In this document: positions 44,301 to 55,510 of the stretch, one piece after another
Position numbering within the stretch: position 1 is the first letter of the stretch
How the letters are laid out: every line of letters begins with the position of its first letter
DNA from: Pictodentalium vernedei
Lineage: Eukaryota > Mollusca > Scaphopoda > Dentaliida > Dentaliidae
Assembly: GCA_031216915.1 (NCBI GenBank)
Contig: CM062297.1
Span: 830,691,337 to 830,755,336 of the forward strand
Reading direction: 5' to 3'
Length of the DNA stretch: 64,000 bases
Program-made: the position numbers and the translations under genes
The notes under the pieces: model-generated
The model's database searches: none
Seen by the model: only the letters and a program-made list of their open reading frames with translations
What the model was told of the DNA's origin: nothing

Positions 44301-44811
44301 ATTGTTGAGATATAATTTGTTTGCTCGCTCTTCGAGATGTGCTGTCGATTTCGACAGGGCCTAGTCGACAGAACATTTGTTGACAACGCTCGACTTGTGT
44401 TCGACTTCCACGATCTTCTTCAAATTGCCAACCTTATTGAAATTCATGTCCAAGATGGTCTTTCTTTTTCGTTTTCTTTTTGGCTGAGATCGAGTCGGCG
44501 TAGCGTCTGGTGAGTCAGTCGGTCAAATCGGAGAGATCGGGCAGATTGCGGATTTTCTTGGAATTCATGTCAACAGCACTCTTCACTTTTCTGTCCACAT
44601 AATTGTCTCTCAAGTGATTGCCAATAGTCTGATGCGCGCTATCGGTGGAGTGTTTCGTGACCGCGCCTTTCAGTTCGGCGAGGTCAGATAGACTGGCGAT
44701 ATTGCTAGACTCCATGCCAGTGTTGTGTTTGGTTGGACAGATTGTAGATTCTTCGTGAGATTGATATCTCTTCACGACATGCTGTTGGTGTAGGACATGG
44801 ATATTCCACAT
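44300..44811 (-). pseudogene. Unidentified decayed coding block
   Basis: The - strand frame 44515-44811 contains 'YVDRKVKSAVDMNSKKIRNL' followed by 'PDLSDLTD'. The sense of this frame continues, shifted, as a basic run 'SQPKRKRK' near 44470 and then 'NFNKVGNLKKIVEVEH' near 44400. The 'D-M-x-x-K-K-I-x-N-L-x-D' spacing resembles repeats in some virus- or Polinton-like fibre proteins, but this is only a pattern impression. It is the last of three possibly linked minus-strand blocks. Confidence 0.3.
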
Positions 44812-45019
44812 AGATCCAGATTTAAACGCGTTTCTTGTTTTGGGGGTTGTCTATTCCAAATATATCGACTGGCATTTGTTTTTGTTTTTTTTTTCTTTTT
44901 GTTTCTTATTTATATGTATTTTAACTTTTAATAAAATGATACGATTTTTTATTCAGCACAAGTCACAGACTCAGTCTTGAACACGAGCACCCGGTGATAG
45001 ATTTTTCAGGACTTATAGA

Positions 45020-45125
45020 CACAGGTGTCCGCGGACCCAGTAAATTCCGTCATCGGAGACGTCGTTTAGATTGAGTATTATGCATTCGTTCCTTTCGGGC
45101 GTCGTCGGGTAAGGCATCTCCCTAC
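45020..45125 (-). pseudogene. Unidentified coding fragment, possible cysteine-protease-like motif
   Basis: A - strand frame reads 'EMPYPTTPERNECIILNLND' then 'VSDDGIYWVRG', bounded by stops. The order 'N-E-C-I-I-L-N-L-N-D...G-x-x-W-V' is like the start of adenain-type proteases of Polinton-like elements, where the catalytic His precedes 'WV'. Here that position is Tyr. Very weak evidence. Confidence 0.2.
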
Positions 45126-45293
45126 ACGACACCGTGGAAATGTTTTATTTTTATTCTTTGACTCTTTCTAAAACGTTGAAGTTAGAGAGTGGTCTGTTGG
45201 ATAGAACTACTTCTTCGGCGGATATCTTACTCAGCGTTTTTGCCAAAAATACTTTCTCGGGTTTTTATTTTTAAGTTTCGAGTTATTTTTATA

Positions 45294-45620
45294 TTATCCT
45301 TTCGCAAACGTGTAGTTTCTATCCCACCAAATTATTCTCTTGTCGTCGATCTGATATCGTGGAGATAACTTCGGATCAGATTCATGATTCTGTAAATCTG
45401 CCCAACTCCACCGAAGCGACCCTCTTTGTAATCTTTGAAAGTGATCTTTTGGACAATCACACTCTTGAAACTTTTTACATTTTCTTACTTCTTCGTCACT
45501 CATCACTAATGGGTAAAGCGTAGAATTTAAACTAACAAATTCCAGGATTTGTCTCCCATCCGCTTCATCTTTGAACTCACCGGGTACATTTTGTTCACCC
45601 CTGATTCAATTCCAGACTTG
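45294..45620 (-). CDS. Unrecognised ORF, open from about 45620
   Basis: The - strand frame is open well upstream of its first listed Met: 'GEQNVPGEFKDEADGRQILE' (45610-45550), then 'MSDEEVRKCKKFQECDCPKD' and 'YQIDDKRIIWWDRNYTFAKG' before a stop at 45294. It has balanced, non-repetitive composition typical of real protein and was not recognised. It could belong with the blocks at 45020 and 44300 to one decayed element. Confidence 0.35.
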
Positions 45621-45904
45621 TGATTTCGAGGAATATCGGAAGAGGTGTTCTTGTTAAAATATTCCGTCTCTTTTTTTCGTAGCACAGACTATCGCAGGCG
45701 CAGCACAAAGTAAGAAAAGGTGTGGGTTACCCAATATAACAATAAGTGGGGTCACCTATAAAACAAAAGGAAGATTCCCGTAGACTGAGTCGGGTAACTT
45801 TTAAAAATTAGTCCCCTCAAGTCAATTTTAAATAAGTGTGAACGTGTGTGTATGTTGGGGATGGGGCAGTCACTGGGTTATAAGAACCCCATTGGTTGAA
45901 CATT

Positions 45905-46553
45905 GAACACACATTGAACTCTGACAATAAGACTGTTCACTTATGTATTACACAGCTGGAGCAGGTCCTGGGGTATATCAAAATTGGCACAGAACAGAGT
46001 CAGAACTGAGGTCTATCCTGAGGATTCTGTTGGCTTTATTTACTTGTGAACATGCAGAGTGAAGCCGGGTGTTACCTTTCAGTCTGTTGAAGCTTAAAGT
46101 TGCACTGCAGGTAAACATGAGAAGTAAAGAGGAATGGTCCTTCGATGCGATCTACCTATGCTTGGGGAAAAGTGTTGATGGTCCGTGACCCATGTGCCCC
46201 AGCTCCGCTATCCCTGAACTACAGCTTAACTTTTGAACGGTATCTCTTCTTGTGCGCAATTGCCATATCGAATGGCATCTAAAGCACGGCAGTTTCTCCT
46301 GGTTACTCATAGCAAACACTGGCAATGTTTCTGCCAATGGACCTCCGGGTTACCCGGAGGTACATTGCCTGAAACATGGCTTGTGCACAGGCCATATGTA
46401 CAAAATTTGATAGCCTTATTATGGTCATAATGCGTAGATTAACGCACAGTTTGACGTGCCATTTGTGCGCATTTCATGACAGGACTTCCGGTTTTAACTG
46501 TAGAACACATATTGAACTCTGGCAACAAGACTGTTCGCTAGTGTATTATGCAG
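45905..46553. repeat. 52-bp direct repeats flanking a foldback
   Basis: 'acattgaactctgacaataa' then 'gactgttcacttatgtatta' at 45912-45955 recurs with few changes at 46508-46553. The FB-320 foldback (46185-46510) lies between them, next to the second copy. Confidence 0.65.
46185..46510 (-). mobile_element. Foldback element, ~320 bp (family FB-320, copy 2)
   Basis: Inverted relative to 15675-15999. The centre 'ggcaatgtttctgccaatgg' faces 'ccggaggtacattgcctgaa' (46320-46377), and the right end is 'ccggttttaactgtag'. Confidence 0.85.
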
Positions 46554-48500
46554 TGATTGATTTTATTCAATTCGATCCATAGATTTTAAAGACATCCGGG
46601 CAAGCCAGTGTTACCTCCAAGCAAATTTATTTTGGAATCTATTATTAACTCGATTAAGAGTCAATTCAGCGATGACGGAGAAGAGGAAAGGCGAGTTCAA
46701 AATAATGCACTTTAAATTATTAAGTTGCGCTTTTAGAGGAGCTAAAATTGTTTCGACAGGGTTTAAAGACTAGTGAGTTTGCAAAGTATATGCTGTTTTC
46801 TTCAAGGGGCTGTGTATACAATTAATACGGTAACACCCCAAATTGTTGCATCTCAAATTGCCAAATCCGAGATTGCCGTGAACAAGTTGCCGAATCGCAG
46901 ATTGCTGAAACCCCGAAGCGGTCACCGACCGTATCGGCGTGTTCTTTCAGAGGAACACTTGGTACCTACACCAATAAAAAACAACATCATTATTTCATAT
47001 TTTATTAATCGACATCAACACATTACTGATATTGAAACTATAACTATAAAATAATAATGTAGAATTTCATTACGGACATTAAAGAATATTTTGAGGACAT
47101 CGAAACATATTTCAAGACATTGTAGTATTATACATCTGAACAATATTAATATTGACAGATAGATCGCTATATTGATTGGGTATACCAAGATTGGTTCATA
47201 GACAAAGCCGAAGGCGCGCTGGGACGGTGTGGGATAATCTACTCTTTTAGCAGTACAACAGTACTTGACACACCCATGAGCAGCATAGGAGGTGAAACAA
47301 AGGAGCTAGAAAAAGCCACCAGGACCCAGTCAGCCACCCCACCGATCATAGTGGATGGTTATTTATCTGTTATTCACGCAAATAATGTCAGCGACCTATA
47401 GAGTATAGTTCGCGAAGAATATTCACTTCCTTTCTTGACATGTTCAGTCAGCGAAAGCGAAAGACGGTGATGATTCTAAGGGTAGTCCTTGTTCTTCAGG
47501 AAAGTATAGTCTCCCACTTGTTGTAGTAGTAGTGTCACAGAACGAGTCTTCCTAGACAAGTGTAGTTTGTCTCCGGCTCGGTCAGGCCCGCTGCCACCGA
47601 AATACATATCTAGCACACGAGAGGGTCATAAGTGCCAAACGTTAGACGCTCCCTAAACGGGCCGAAGGTTCAGGGATATTTGGAGGCTCTGTTGGCTTAG
47701 GCCCAGATTTGGAGGATAATTTTTAATTCGACAGGACGGGCCAAGCCAGATGCTGGGAGGGGGCTGGTTGGACTGCAGAGAAGAAAAAACCCAGCCGTAA
47801 CGCCACCTACGGAGTGGCCATGATATGATATTCCCTAACGTTTACAAAAACAGGATTAGAAAAAAGCTCTTGTAGTATTTTGGAAGGCCGTGGGACAAAA
47901 AAAAATAAATAAAAAGAGTTGAGGTAATCAGTGTGTTTGTGGGTTAAGTGTACCTCAGTTCGCTGGTGAAGGTTTTAGTGGTTTGTTAAGTTGACAGGGT
48001 TAGGGCCAATCAGCGCGCGGCACCCATCAACGTTTAATCTGGTATCTCTTATGGGGGACCGCATTGCAGATAGTTATGCGGCTCGCTGATATTCGTTTGC
48101 CGTGTCCACTCTGTGCGATTTACATGAGTGTGTCTGAATCGTGCTGTAGTTGTGCTGTCGATACGTACGCGAGTTGCTTTGATATGATAGTTTAGATGAT
48201 GTGTCGGTCAGGGCAGGGTTAACCATAAGCTGCACCAAGCAACGACGATGCTGGCACCTAATTCTGGGGGAGCGCGGAGAACATTCTTATGTAGCAGTCG
48301 TTTATGCTTCTTCGTATTTCTCTGGGTGTTTGCTTGACTGTGCCTGTAACTATACTGAGGATTCGATGCCCATTTGTACCGACTTTTCGTAAAATGGTGG
48401 TATTAGTGGGGAGCTGGACGGGACGGGGTCAAACTATGAGCGGCACCGAGCAACGATGTTGCTGGCATCTAATCGGGGGAAGCGTGGTAAACAGAATTTA
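46554..48500. other. No recognised gene
   Basis: Two diverged copies of a 'gggcagggttaaccataagc'-type block lie near 48205-48290 and 48418-48500. A 93-aa frame (46773-47054) was not recognised. Confidence 0.4.
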
Positions 48501-48627
48501 TGCAGCAGGTAGTTTTCGCCTGTCTGAGTGAGTGCGTGAGTTTGGTGGTTGTGTCGGAGTCGGTGTTGTCGAATTGTTAGTATTGTTTGGGACGGACTGA
48601 GGCTACTTGGTTAGGCCTGAGTTTGAT

Positions 48628-48993
48628 TTATTTTTGGGTCGGGGAGGGGTGGTTGCGGGGGGGGGGGGGGATTACCTTCAAATTATTGTTTCCGTACTCA
48701 TTTACTTCGGAAATGAGCTTGCAGTCTTTAAGTCTGTTAAGAATTTTATCCGCGATGTTTTTAATTCGTGTTTCTAACATCTTGATGTCGTCCACTTGTG
48801 GATGGTAGCGGTTGATGTTCGGGGTGTGGGGGGGGGGAGGGGGGGGGGGGCTATGCGGGGTCTTGATTACGTTAGAGTTTTGTTTTACTGAGATTTTTAA
48901 TGATGAGTGCCCCGTATACGAGGACTGGTCGTATAAATGATTTGATTTTTGTAGGGTGTTTTTGTTTGCGCCACAATCCTTGCCTCTTATCAT
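48628..48993 (-). pseudogene. Jockey-like LINE, post-RT C-terminal part
   Basis: The - strand frame contains 'SVKQNSNVIKTPHS', then a poly-proline run that is only the poly-G tract, then 'VDDIKMLETRIKNIADKILN'. These blocks occupy the post-RT region in which such LINEs refer to the aligned transcripts. The frame is disrupted on both sides. Confidence 0.6.
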
Positions 48994-49399
48994 TTAATTT
49001 GTTTTTTATTTAGCTCGGGTAACAGTGTTGGATATGTTCGTGTTTAGAGATAGTTTTTTTGTCGATAGTTATTCCTAGGAACTTAGTCTCATTGCAAGTT
49101 TCAAGTTTTGCGTCATAGAGGTACAAATTGTTCGGTAGATCTTGGCTGTTTGTTTTTGTTATGATTCATTTTTGGGTTTCATTTGGATTACGCTTATTGT
49201 GTCATTATGTACACCAATCTTCTTGGTCCTCTAGTGAGTATTGAAGTCGGCCTTCAATGATGTTCCGGGACCTACTGGCAGCATACAGTCCTTTGTCAAC
49301 AGCGAACTGGGAGGTTTCTACCTGATTTTACCCACCTTGTAGATGTCGTTAACATAGATAATGAACAGGAGTGAGCACAAGACCGAGTTGTGAGGCGTG

Positions 49400-50022
49400 G
49401 CTGTCTAAAGTTCCACTTTTGATATCTCACGATTTAAACTTATGTGAATTTTCCAGTCCGTTAGGAAAGGAGGAGATGATTTGGAGGATTTTGTGGGGTG
49501 GGTGGGGGGAGGGTCATTTTGGAGAAACTTGTATCTCATTCCGTTATGCCACACTAAGTCTTCTTCGACATCTACTAGAACCGATTTCCTAATTTCTTTT
49601 CGGGACAAGAAGGTCTGTATGTAATCAGTCAGGGGGTATAATTCTCTATGACCTCCTTGTCGTTTCAGTAGGCTCTTTGCCAATTCGTCGCCTGAGTGCT
49701 AGAATGTTCTATGCCCCCTATGGGACATAGAACATTCAAGCACTCAGGCGACGATTTATTGAAAAAAAGTTGGAAGATTCAAGGTGTGTTCTGAGAATAT
49801 TTTGCTCAGAAGACTGATGGGTCCGTAGCTTGATGGTTTGTTGGTGTCTTTATTCGGTTTGGAGATCATCACCCCCACGACTACTTTCCAGCATTCTGGG
49901 AAATAGCTAACGCAAAGGCAGGTGTTACGATTACAGTTAATCTCTCGATAAAGGCAAGGTTTGTTTAATGATTCTGTAAGCGATTTCGTCTTCGCTGGGT
50001 GAAGAGGAATTATTGCATTCAC
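49400..50022 (-). pseudogene. Jockey-like LINE reverse transcriptase, split
   Basis: The upstream piece (49756-50022) has 'CWKVVVGVMISKPNKDTNKP' and 'SSYGPISLLSKIFSE', RT domains 0-1. The downstream piece (49405-49683) has 'VLVDVEEDLVWHNGMRYKFL', the motif A region in which the usual 'D-x-x-K-A-F-D' reads 'D-V-E-E-D'. It then has 'FLTDWKIHISLN'. Between them lies the palindrome 49686-49752, and the expected 'GFR' segment (domain 2) is missing or diverged. Motif C with the catalytic Asp pair is not preserved. Confidence 0.78.
49686..49752. mobile_element. Palindromic insertion in the LINE reverse transcriptase
   Basis: Arms 'cgtcgcctgagtgctagaat'/'gttctatg' (49686-49716) and 'catagaacattcaagcactc'/'aggcgacg' (49725-49752) are nearly perfect complements with a ~6-bp loop. 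The outer 10 bp 'cgtcgcctga' also occur at 41798, outside a palindrome. Confidence 0.85.
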
Positions 50023-50379
50023 GGGTGTTATGTATGCATGATTTCCGTAGCCAGGATGGGAGCAGCGAAGTCCCCCTCGTCGCCGGGTTCCTATGTTGGG
50101 GTGAAGTTCGGTTTAAAAAGATTCGTTGACTATCTCTTTGAAGTCGTCATCAAAGTTGACACCTTCCAGTGTTTTTGTGATTGTCCTTGAGTCATAAGGC
50201 AAATATGTCGGCCTTTGACTTGTCATCAATGACTTTCGTGTCATCGGTAAGTTCGAGGTGAAGTTCGCGGAGGGAGGGGGGTATTTGATCGTTTGCTTTT
50301 TTCTCCCCTAAGTAATGTGAACCTATCCAAAAACTTTTTGAGAACACGTTGGCCGTTCAGTTTTCCAGTGATCCACTCC

Positions 50380-51150
50380 CATCGTCCGCTGTTTTCGTTT
50401 TTGGTTGCCAGTTTGACTTCGTCCTGAACGCCATTAGAAACAGTTTTTGGGGGTGGAGTGTTTTCTTGGGGCAGATTTCGTCGAGCGCTTGATTAATGCC
50501 GGCGCTGGGGGGTTCGAGCAGGCCGCGTCGAGTTCATTCGCGCTGGGGGTTTCAGTATCCTGACGTTTAGCCTCTACTATCTGTCTGGACACGTCCCATT
50601 CAGTTTGGGCTAGGTTCCGTTTTTTGAATGGTGTCGTACTTAGCTAGGCCGTTGTCCTAGGTGAGTGTGGAATGTATTAGGAGATGATATCCACCTAAGT
50701 CATCATCACTGATGGTCATGCATTTGATTAGGAAGTTGCTGACAATAATTAAATCTAGAATACCGGGCGGAGGAGAAGGTTGCCATATATGTGAGTCATC
50801 GATTGGTCATCATTTAATACGTGGAGGTCGTATTTTTCGATGATGTTAAAGACAGCGTCTCCGTTTGTTTCGGTTTTGTAAGAGCCGAAGTATTAGTGCT
50901 TGGCATTGACATCCCCGAGAAAGATGCAATGCATGTACTTTTCCTTGAAGAAGTGAAACACCTTTTCATTTACTACCTTACCTGGATCGCTGTAGTAGGA
51001 AACTACATCGATCCCCTTGTTATCTAATTTGATTTCGATTGCTACCACCTCGGCATGGAGGTGGTCAGTGAGTATAGGCTTGTATTTGAGATTATGTTTG
51101 ATTAGGAGGGCAACGTCCCCACCTTTCCTGGTGGGGCGGTCCATCCTTAG
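50380..51150 (-). pseudogene. Jockey-like LINE endonuclease and linker
   Basis: The - strand frame 50893-51144 contains 'GGDVALLIKHNLKYKPILTD', 'HAEVVAIEIKLDNKGIDVVS' and 'CIFLGDVNAKH', matching the APE-type endonuclease core: the 'G-D-x-N-A-x-H' block carries a catalytic Asp/Asn pair. Further blocks such as 'SRQIVEAKRQDTETPSANEL' (about 50600-50530) form the linker before the RT. Stops and shifts interrupt it after 50890. Confidence 0.8.
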
Positions 51151-51299
51151 GTACTAAGCCCGCTAATTGCGAAGTGCTTAGTCTTACGTAACCAGGTCTC
51201 GCTAATGGCGACTAAATCTGGGTACTCGAAATAGTGGGATATTTGCGAGTTTTTGAGTGTAATGCTCCTGGATTTAGGCTTTATTTATTGCGGCCTCAG

Positions 51300-52720
51300 T
51301 TAGTGAATGGGTTTTGAAGTTTTGGGTATTGAAAAGAATGGATGCCGTTTTACTAACGTCTTTGCAAATTTCTGGTAGGCTGGCCGCGATAATGTTTTTA
51401 GGACGCTGTGGAATGTTCCAGCTATGAGGGAACAGATGGAGTTAGGGAGGAGCCAATTTCTGAATATTCGATTTTGAGCGATTTGGGCTGGATATTGGTT
51501 TTCACCTTTTTGTAAATTGTAATGGGAACAGCCCCGATAACTGCTTGGGCGTTGCCCCTTGCAGCTGAGGCACGTTAGGGTGACTGTTTTGCATGAGCTT
51601 GTGAGATTGGTATCTCCGCACTTTATGGAAGTTTGATGCCCTCCCAGCAGTTTTGGACCGAATGCCCAAACTTTGGCATTTGTGGCATTGGATGGGTGCA
51701 GTAATGATCTTGCTCCCTTTTGTTGCAAATTTAGGACTCCATTGTTCACCATTTTCTGTTTTATTTTATATTCCTGTTTGGGCAGGATAATTTATGTTTC
51801 CAAATTCCGCTGTCCCTGTCCACGAGCATCCCGAGAGGGCGTTGTCGGTGTTAGCTATAATGGTTTTGGTCACAAATACAATGTATTTTTGGGAGTATTT
51901 GGGTTCATGTAAGCGTAGGTATCTGGGTTTTTAAGCGGATTGGTAGGTTCACTGTCCAGTGACCTATTTTGGTTGGAGAAGGAACAGTTTGGTTTATTAT
52001 GGTCACTGGGTGCAGTCTGAGTCGGTGTTGTCAAGTTCGATGTTTTATTTGGTTGTCCCAGTTGAGATGAGTAGTCGAAGTCCATTAGGGAAGGGGTCGG
52101 ATTGGGGCCTGTTAAGGTCTGTTGTGATGCCTGTGTCTGAGATCTCTGCGATGGTTGTGCCAGAGATCCTTGACATGTGTCGCTAACCAACCTGTCGTCG
52201 TGGAAGACAATTATGTCGGGTATTCTTTTCGCTTTAGATTTGGGATTCTTTTTCTCACTGGCATTATTTTTGGATCTCATTTGTTTTCCTTTGTCGTTGT
52301 TTTTCTAGGTCCTTTATGTTTATCCGATGCAAGCCCCTGAGCTAGAGGCGGGCTTAGATCATTTGATTTCTGAGTCAGATACGCAGTCTTAACTGATTCG
52401 GCTTTCCTCTCTTCGGTTGTCCTATTGTGGGTAAACGGCGGGAGTTATCCTTGTGTCGACTGTCCTGAGATATTTAATCGCAATATGTGAAGCCAAAGTC
52501 AGGGGTGTCAATAACATTTGGGATACTTACTTTTCTTCGACATGGGACGAAACGTTGAGTTCTTTAGGGTCAGATGTGGTTCCAATGTCCCTCGATGGTA
52601 CTCATCTCGTCATTAATGTTGCTTTCTTCGGTGGTTTTGAATAGCAGTTTGATTGGAGGGTTGGTCTGTTGGGGACCAGGCGGGGCTTTCTTGAAGGCAG
52701 AATCTTTAACGACAATAGCC
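51300..52720 (-). pseudogene. Jockey-like LINE ORF1 (gag-like)
   Basis: The - strand pieces 51870-52280 and 51300-51752, with an upstream frame to about 52720 ('NPPIKLLFKTTEESNINDEM'), form an ORF1-like protein. The 51.5-kb piece carries 'CLSCKGQRPSSYRGC', a CCHC-like knuckle in which the usual His is not conserved. The 52.0-kb piece is Gln/Ser/Thr/Pro-rich. In intact LINEs such proteins coat the RNA. Two frameshifts break it. Confidence 0.65.
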
Positions 52721-52764
52721 GTAAGTTCCTCTATTTCCTCCATTAGCACGTCATCTCTAATCCA

Positions 52765-52800
52765 TAGGTCTTTGCCTTGTTACAATTTATGGGAGAATAA
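52765..52800. repeat. Half copy of the FB-C palindrome
   Basis: 'gccttgttacaatttatggg' ends abruptly at 'agaataaaat'. It is one arm of the palindrome at 40026-40085 and sits at the 5' border of the LINE. Confidence 0.7.
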
Positions 52801-52875
52801 AATAACTTTTTGTAATTATGAGAATAATTTAGCCAGGAAGTTGAATTAAACGGATGTGAACAATACATTGCCTCC

Positions 52876-53115
52876 GGGGACTAATACTATAAAACGTTTA
52901 CAATTGTATTTCCTAGAATTGTATTTTCTAATTATGAGTTTAAATTGGCTGAAATGAACCCTCAGCATTTTCAAAGATGTGGCAAGTTGCCAGCTGAAAA
53001 AAAACTGCCATACCTTTCTAAATGCTAATGATTTATTTTAGTCAGTTATATTAATACGTAGAAAATACAATTCTGGAAAATATAACAGTAGACGGTTTAT
53101 AGTATTGGCTCCAGT
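52876..53115. mobile_element. Foldback element with ~60-bp inverted arms
   Basis: The left end 'actaatactataaaacgttt' with 'agaattgtattttcta' (to 52945) faces 'tagaaaatacaattctgg' with 'ggtttatagtattggctcc' (53056-53113). The spacer is about 110 bp. Confidence 0.75.
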
Positions 53116-53380
53116 ATCAAGTTTCTAACATCAATGTGTCTATTTTACTGATAGTCCCTGAAACACTAAGCCTCACTTTAGACCTAACTGCTCTCTGGAT
53201 CATAAAATATAAGCAGTGGGATATGTCTAATGCTTTTTATGGCACATCTCAGGCCAGCACATACTCAAAGAAACTATTAAATATATCCTTGTGGATAATT
53301 TAGGAGAGCGAGAAAAAATGTGCACCTCAGTTGCAAATAAGGTGTGTCATGTGTGCGCGATCACGATTGCGGAACCCAGA

Positions 53381-53706
53381 AATAAATAGACAGAACGGCA
53401 TTCGCGTTTGAACTGCCATTTTTACCGCACGAGATCGATTTGTGCGGAGAGATACTATTGAACGAGAAGCCGAAGGCTTGGAGTTCAATATTATCCCTCC
53501 TCCCAAAGAGACGGCGTATGCTGTTCTGCATTTATTGTACACATTCAGTTAACTAAAAAATTATTAATCGATTTTGGCGGAGGGACAATATTCTACTCGA
53601 AGCCTTCGGCTTCTTGTTCAATATTATCCCTCCACCGAAATCGATCTCATGCAGTAAATAATGACAGTTCGAACGCGTATGCTGTTCTGTATTTATTGCA
53701 CGCCTA
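53381..53706. mobile_element. Foldback elements of family FB-A, two linked copies
   Basis: It opens with 'aataaatagacagaacgg' and closes with 'ctgttctgtatttattgcac'; a second right-type end lies at 53522. The inner palindromes are 'cgaagccttcggcttc' (53598-53613) and 'gagggacaatatt' facing 'aatattatccctcc'. The outer arms 'gcgtttgaactg' and 'cagttcgaacgc' pair across the whole structure. Confidence 0.8.
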
Positions 53707-53729
53707 CAGTTTACTAAAAACACAAATTA

Positions 53730-55165
53730 TTGCCAACAATAACCCAAACGTAAAAAAAATAGTTAAATAGTTCCCGCACGTGATCCGTATTGTTAAGGAC
53801 AATACAAAAATAGTTATTGTTCGCTTCGGTTTTTTGCAGAAAAGGCGCGTATTTTATGAAAATAAAAGCATAGGCGTGCAAAAAAGGCACTGAAAAGGGA
53901 TGTCGTTTAGATCCCCGAGGCTTGTTGGTCCCCCCAAGATGGATGTAGGAGATTGTGATAGTTTGAAAAATAGACAGGTGGAACCAAAACCATCAGTGCA
54001 AACACAAATTCTTCGACCACGCAAACGTTGTGTTGGTGGTGCTACCCATACAGAACCATTAACTGTACACCGGGTTACTGGAATAAGGATGAAGGGGAAC
54101 AATTCGGCAATCCTCAGACGTAATATCAAAACACCACGACGAAACGTGCCGGGGACGGACCAGTGGACTAAGAATATACATACAATAAGATAATTGCCGA
54201 CTTTTTATTTTGACTAATGCGAACTGATCAGACTTTGTCATCGCTATTAAACTATCATGAAGTGTAGATTAAAGTCAATTTACGTTCAACAAAGTCAAAG
54301 TTCAGATTTAGAGATAAATTTCATTTTCCACATCCTCACAGTACAACAGAATCAGACCAAGGAAATGTTTTGTTGAGTGGGGAAAGTTTATCGGTGTTGT
54401 TTTTGATAATCGAGTTAAGAACTGCTCTTTAAGAATGCAGTTCGCCCTAAAAAAAAAATCGTAACGGAGCTACGACATTAAGATAGTATGACCTCTCGTC
54501 TTTCTGGGGAGACTACGACTTCGGATTTGTGTTCTGCTCTTTATCCTCCTCTGTCGTCTTCACGGTAAAGAGTCTTTCGTCAAGTTGTATTATTTCTTAT
54601 CCCCCCACCCCCCCCCCCTCCCCCCACACACAAAAAAAAAAAACATCGACTACACACGTTTATCTACGTGGGTTAATTTCAAGACCTTGGTATATTTCAG
54701 ATGTGATAGAGTCTTATATTAATATCGCTAATACAATTTCTTGATTTTTTTTTCTTCATAGTCTCAGAAACAAAACTCCCTTTATGCGCTTGGAACTCTG
54801 CGTTTTTGCTGTGGAACTCTGCGTTTATGCTAGTGGTGGAGGTAATAAATGTGATTTTATAATAAGGCAAAACAAAATGTAGCAGCCCTTTTTGAGTTGT
54901 ATAATTTTCGGACAGTCCGGATCGCGAATTTCAAGATATGATCGGTTATTCTGTGGGTGCTTTAAGTAAGAATAATAGGGTAGTGTTCTTGTGAATACGG
55001 TGATTTGAGAAAAAGAAACTCATGAATGTGACGGATGCTGTTGCTTCAGTGTGTGTCTCTGAGTGCAGGTTTAATGATTGACACGGGTGTTGGTTTCCCG
55101 ATTGAAATAGCACAAATAATATGTGGAGTAAAGGACAAACTGTTTCGGCCAAAGATTTAAGAAAC
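53730..55165. other. Mostly empty, one unassigned ORF
   Basis: The frame 53900-54193 ('QTQILRPRKRCVGGATHTEP') has no repeats or bias and is not recognised. A poly-C/poly-A tract lies at 54601-54645. A host exon cannot be excluded. Confidence 0.35.
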
Positions 55166-55167
55166 TC

Positions 55168-55490
55168 CTTGAAGGCTGCAAGCCCTGAAGTCCTCGGTTC
55201 GAATCCCACCTGTGGCAACTGCGTTGTGTCCTTGGGCAAGACACTTCACCCCCATTGCGCACGCGGGGGCACGGTGGCGTTGTGTACTAAGGCTTACTGC
55301 ATGTCGATGGTGCACCTGTCTTCAACCAATGCTAACCCTGCTTGTGTGGAGTTGGTATGTTGGGGAGCTGATAGTTGCTCGCCGTTGCTCGGTGGTTCTC
55401 TCCGGGTACTCCGGCTTCCTCCACCCGTAAAACTGTCATGGTCATGATTAGCCATTGTGCAGAAATATGTGACCTTAAACCGCAGTGCGA
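55168..55490 (+). mobile_element. 5'-truncated tRNA-derived SINE
   Basis: It starts inside the tRNA-like head ('ggctgcaagccctgaag') and keeps the B box 'ggttcgaatcc' and the whole centre through 'gtgaccttaaac'. It has no tail and no target duplication. Frames across it are SINE translations. Confidence 0.85.
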
Positions 55491-55510
55491 AGAGTCAAAA
55501 GTAACGAAAA

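Larger units (their letters stand above)
48500..52765 (-). mobile_element. Jockey-like LINE, defective, with palindrome in the RT
   Basis: In minus orientation, ORF1-like, endonuclease, reverse transcriptase and post-RT parts follow in order across about 4.2 kb, all with frameshifts. The 5' end abuts a half-copy of the FB-C palindrome (52770-52797). A 67-bp palindrome (49686-49752) sits inside the RT. The ORF1 zinc-knuckle-like segment and the RT match suggest the Jockey/CR1 group. Poly-G tracts at 48656 and 48829 lie in its 3' part. Confidence 0.8.

Noticed and set aside
48628..48993. Proline-rich protein on the minus strand
   Set aside because: The proline run is a poly-G tract; the rest is LINE ORF2 sequence.
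55121..55447. Protein-coding frames over SINEs (also 6149-6361, 59335-59749, 61572-61915)
   Set aside because: They are translations of the shared SINE sequence in different frames, not independent genes.
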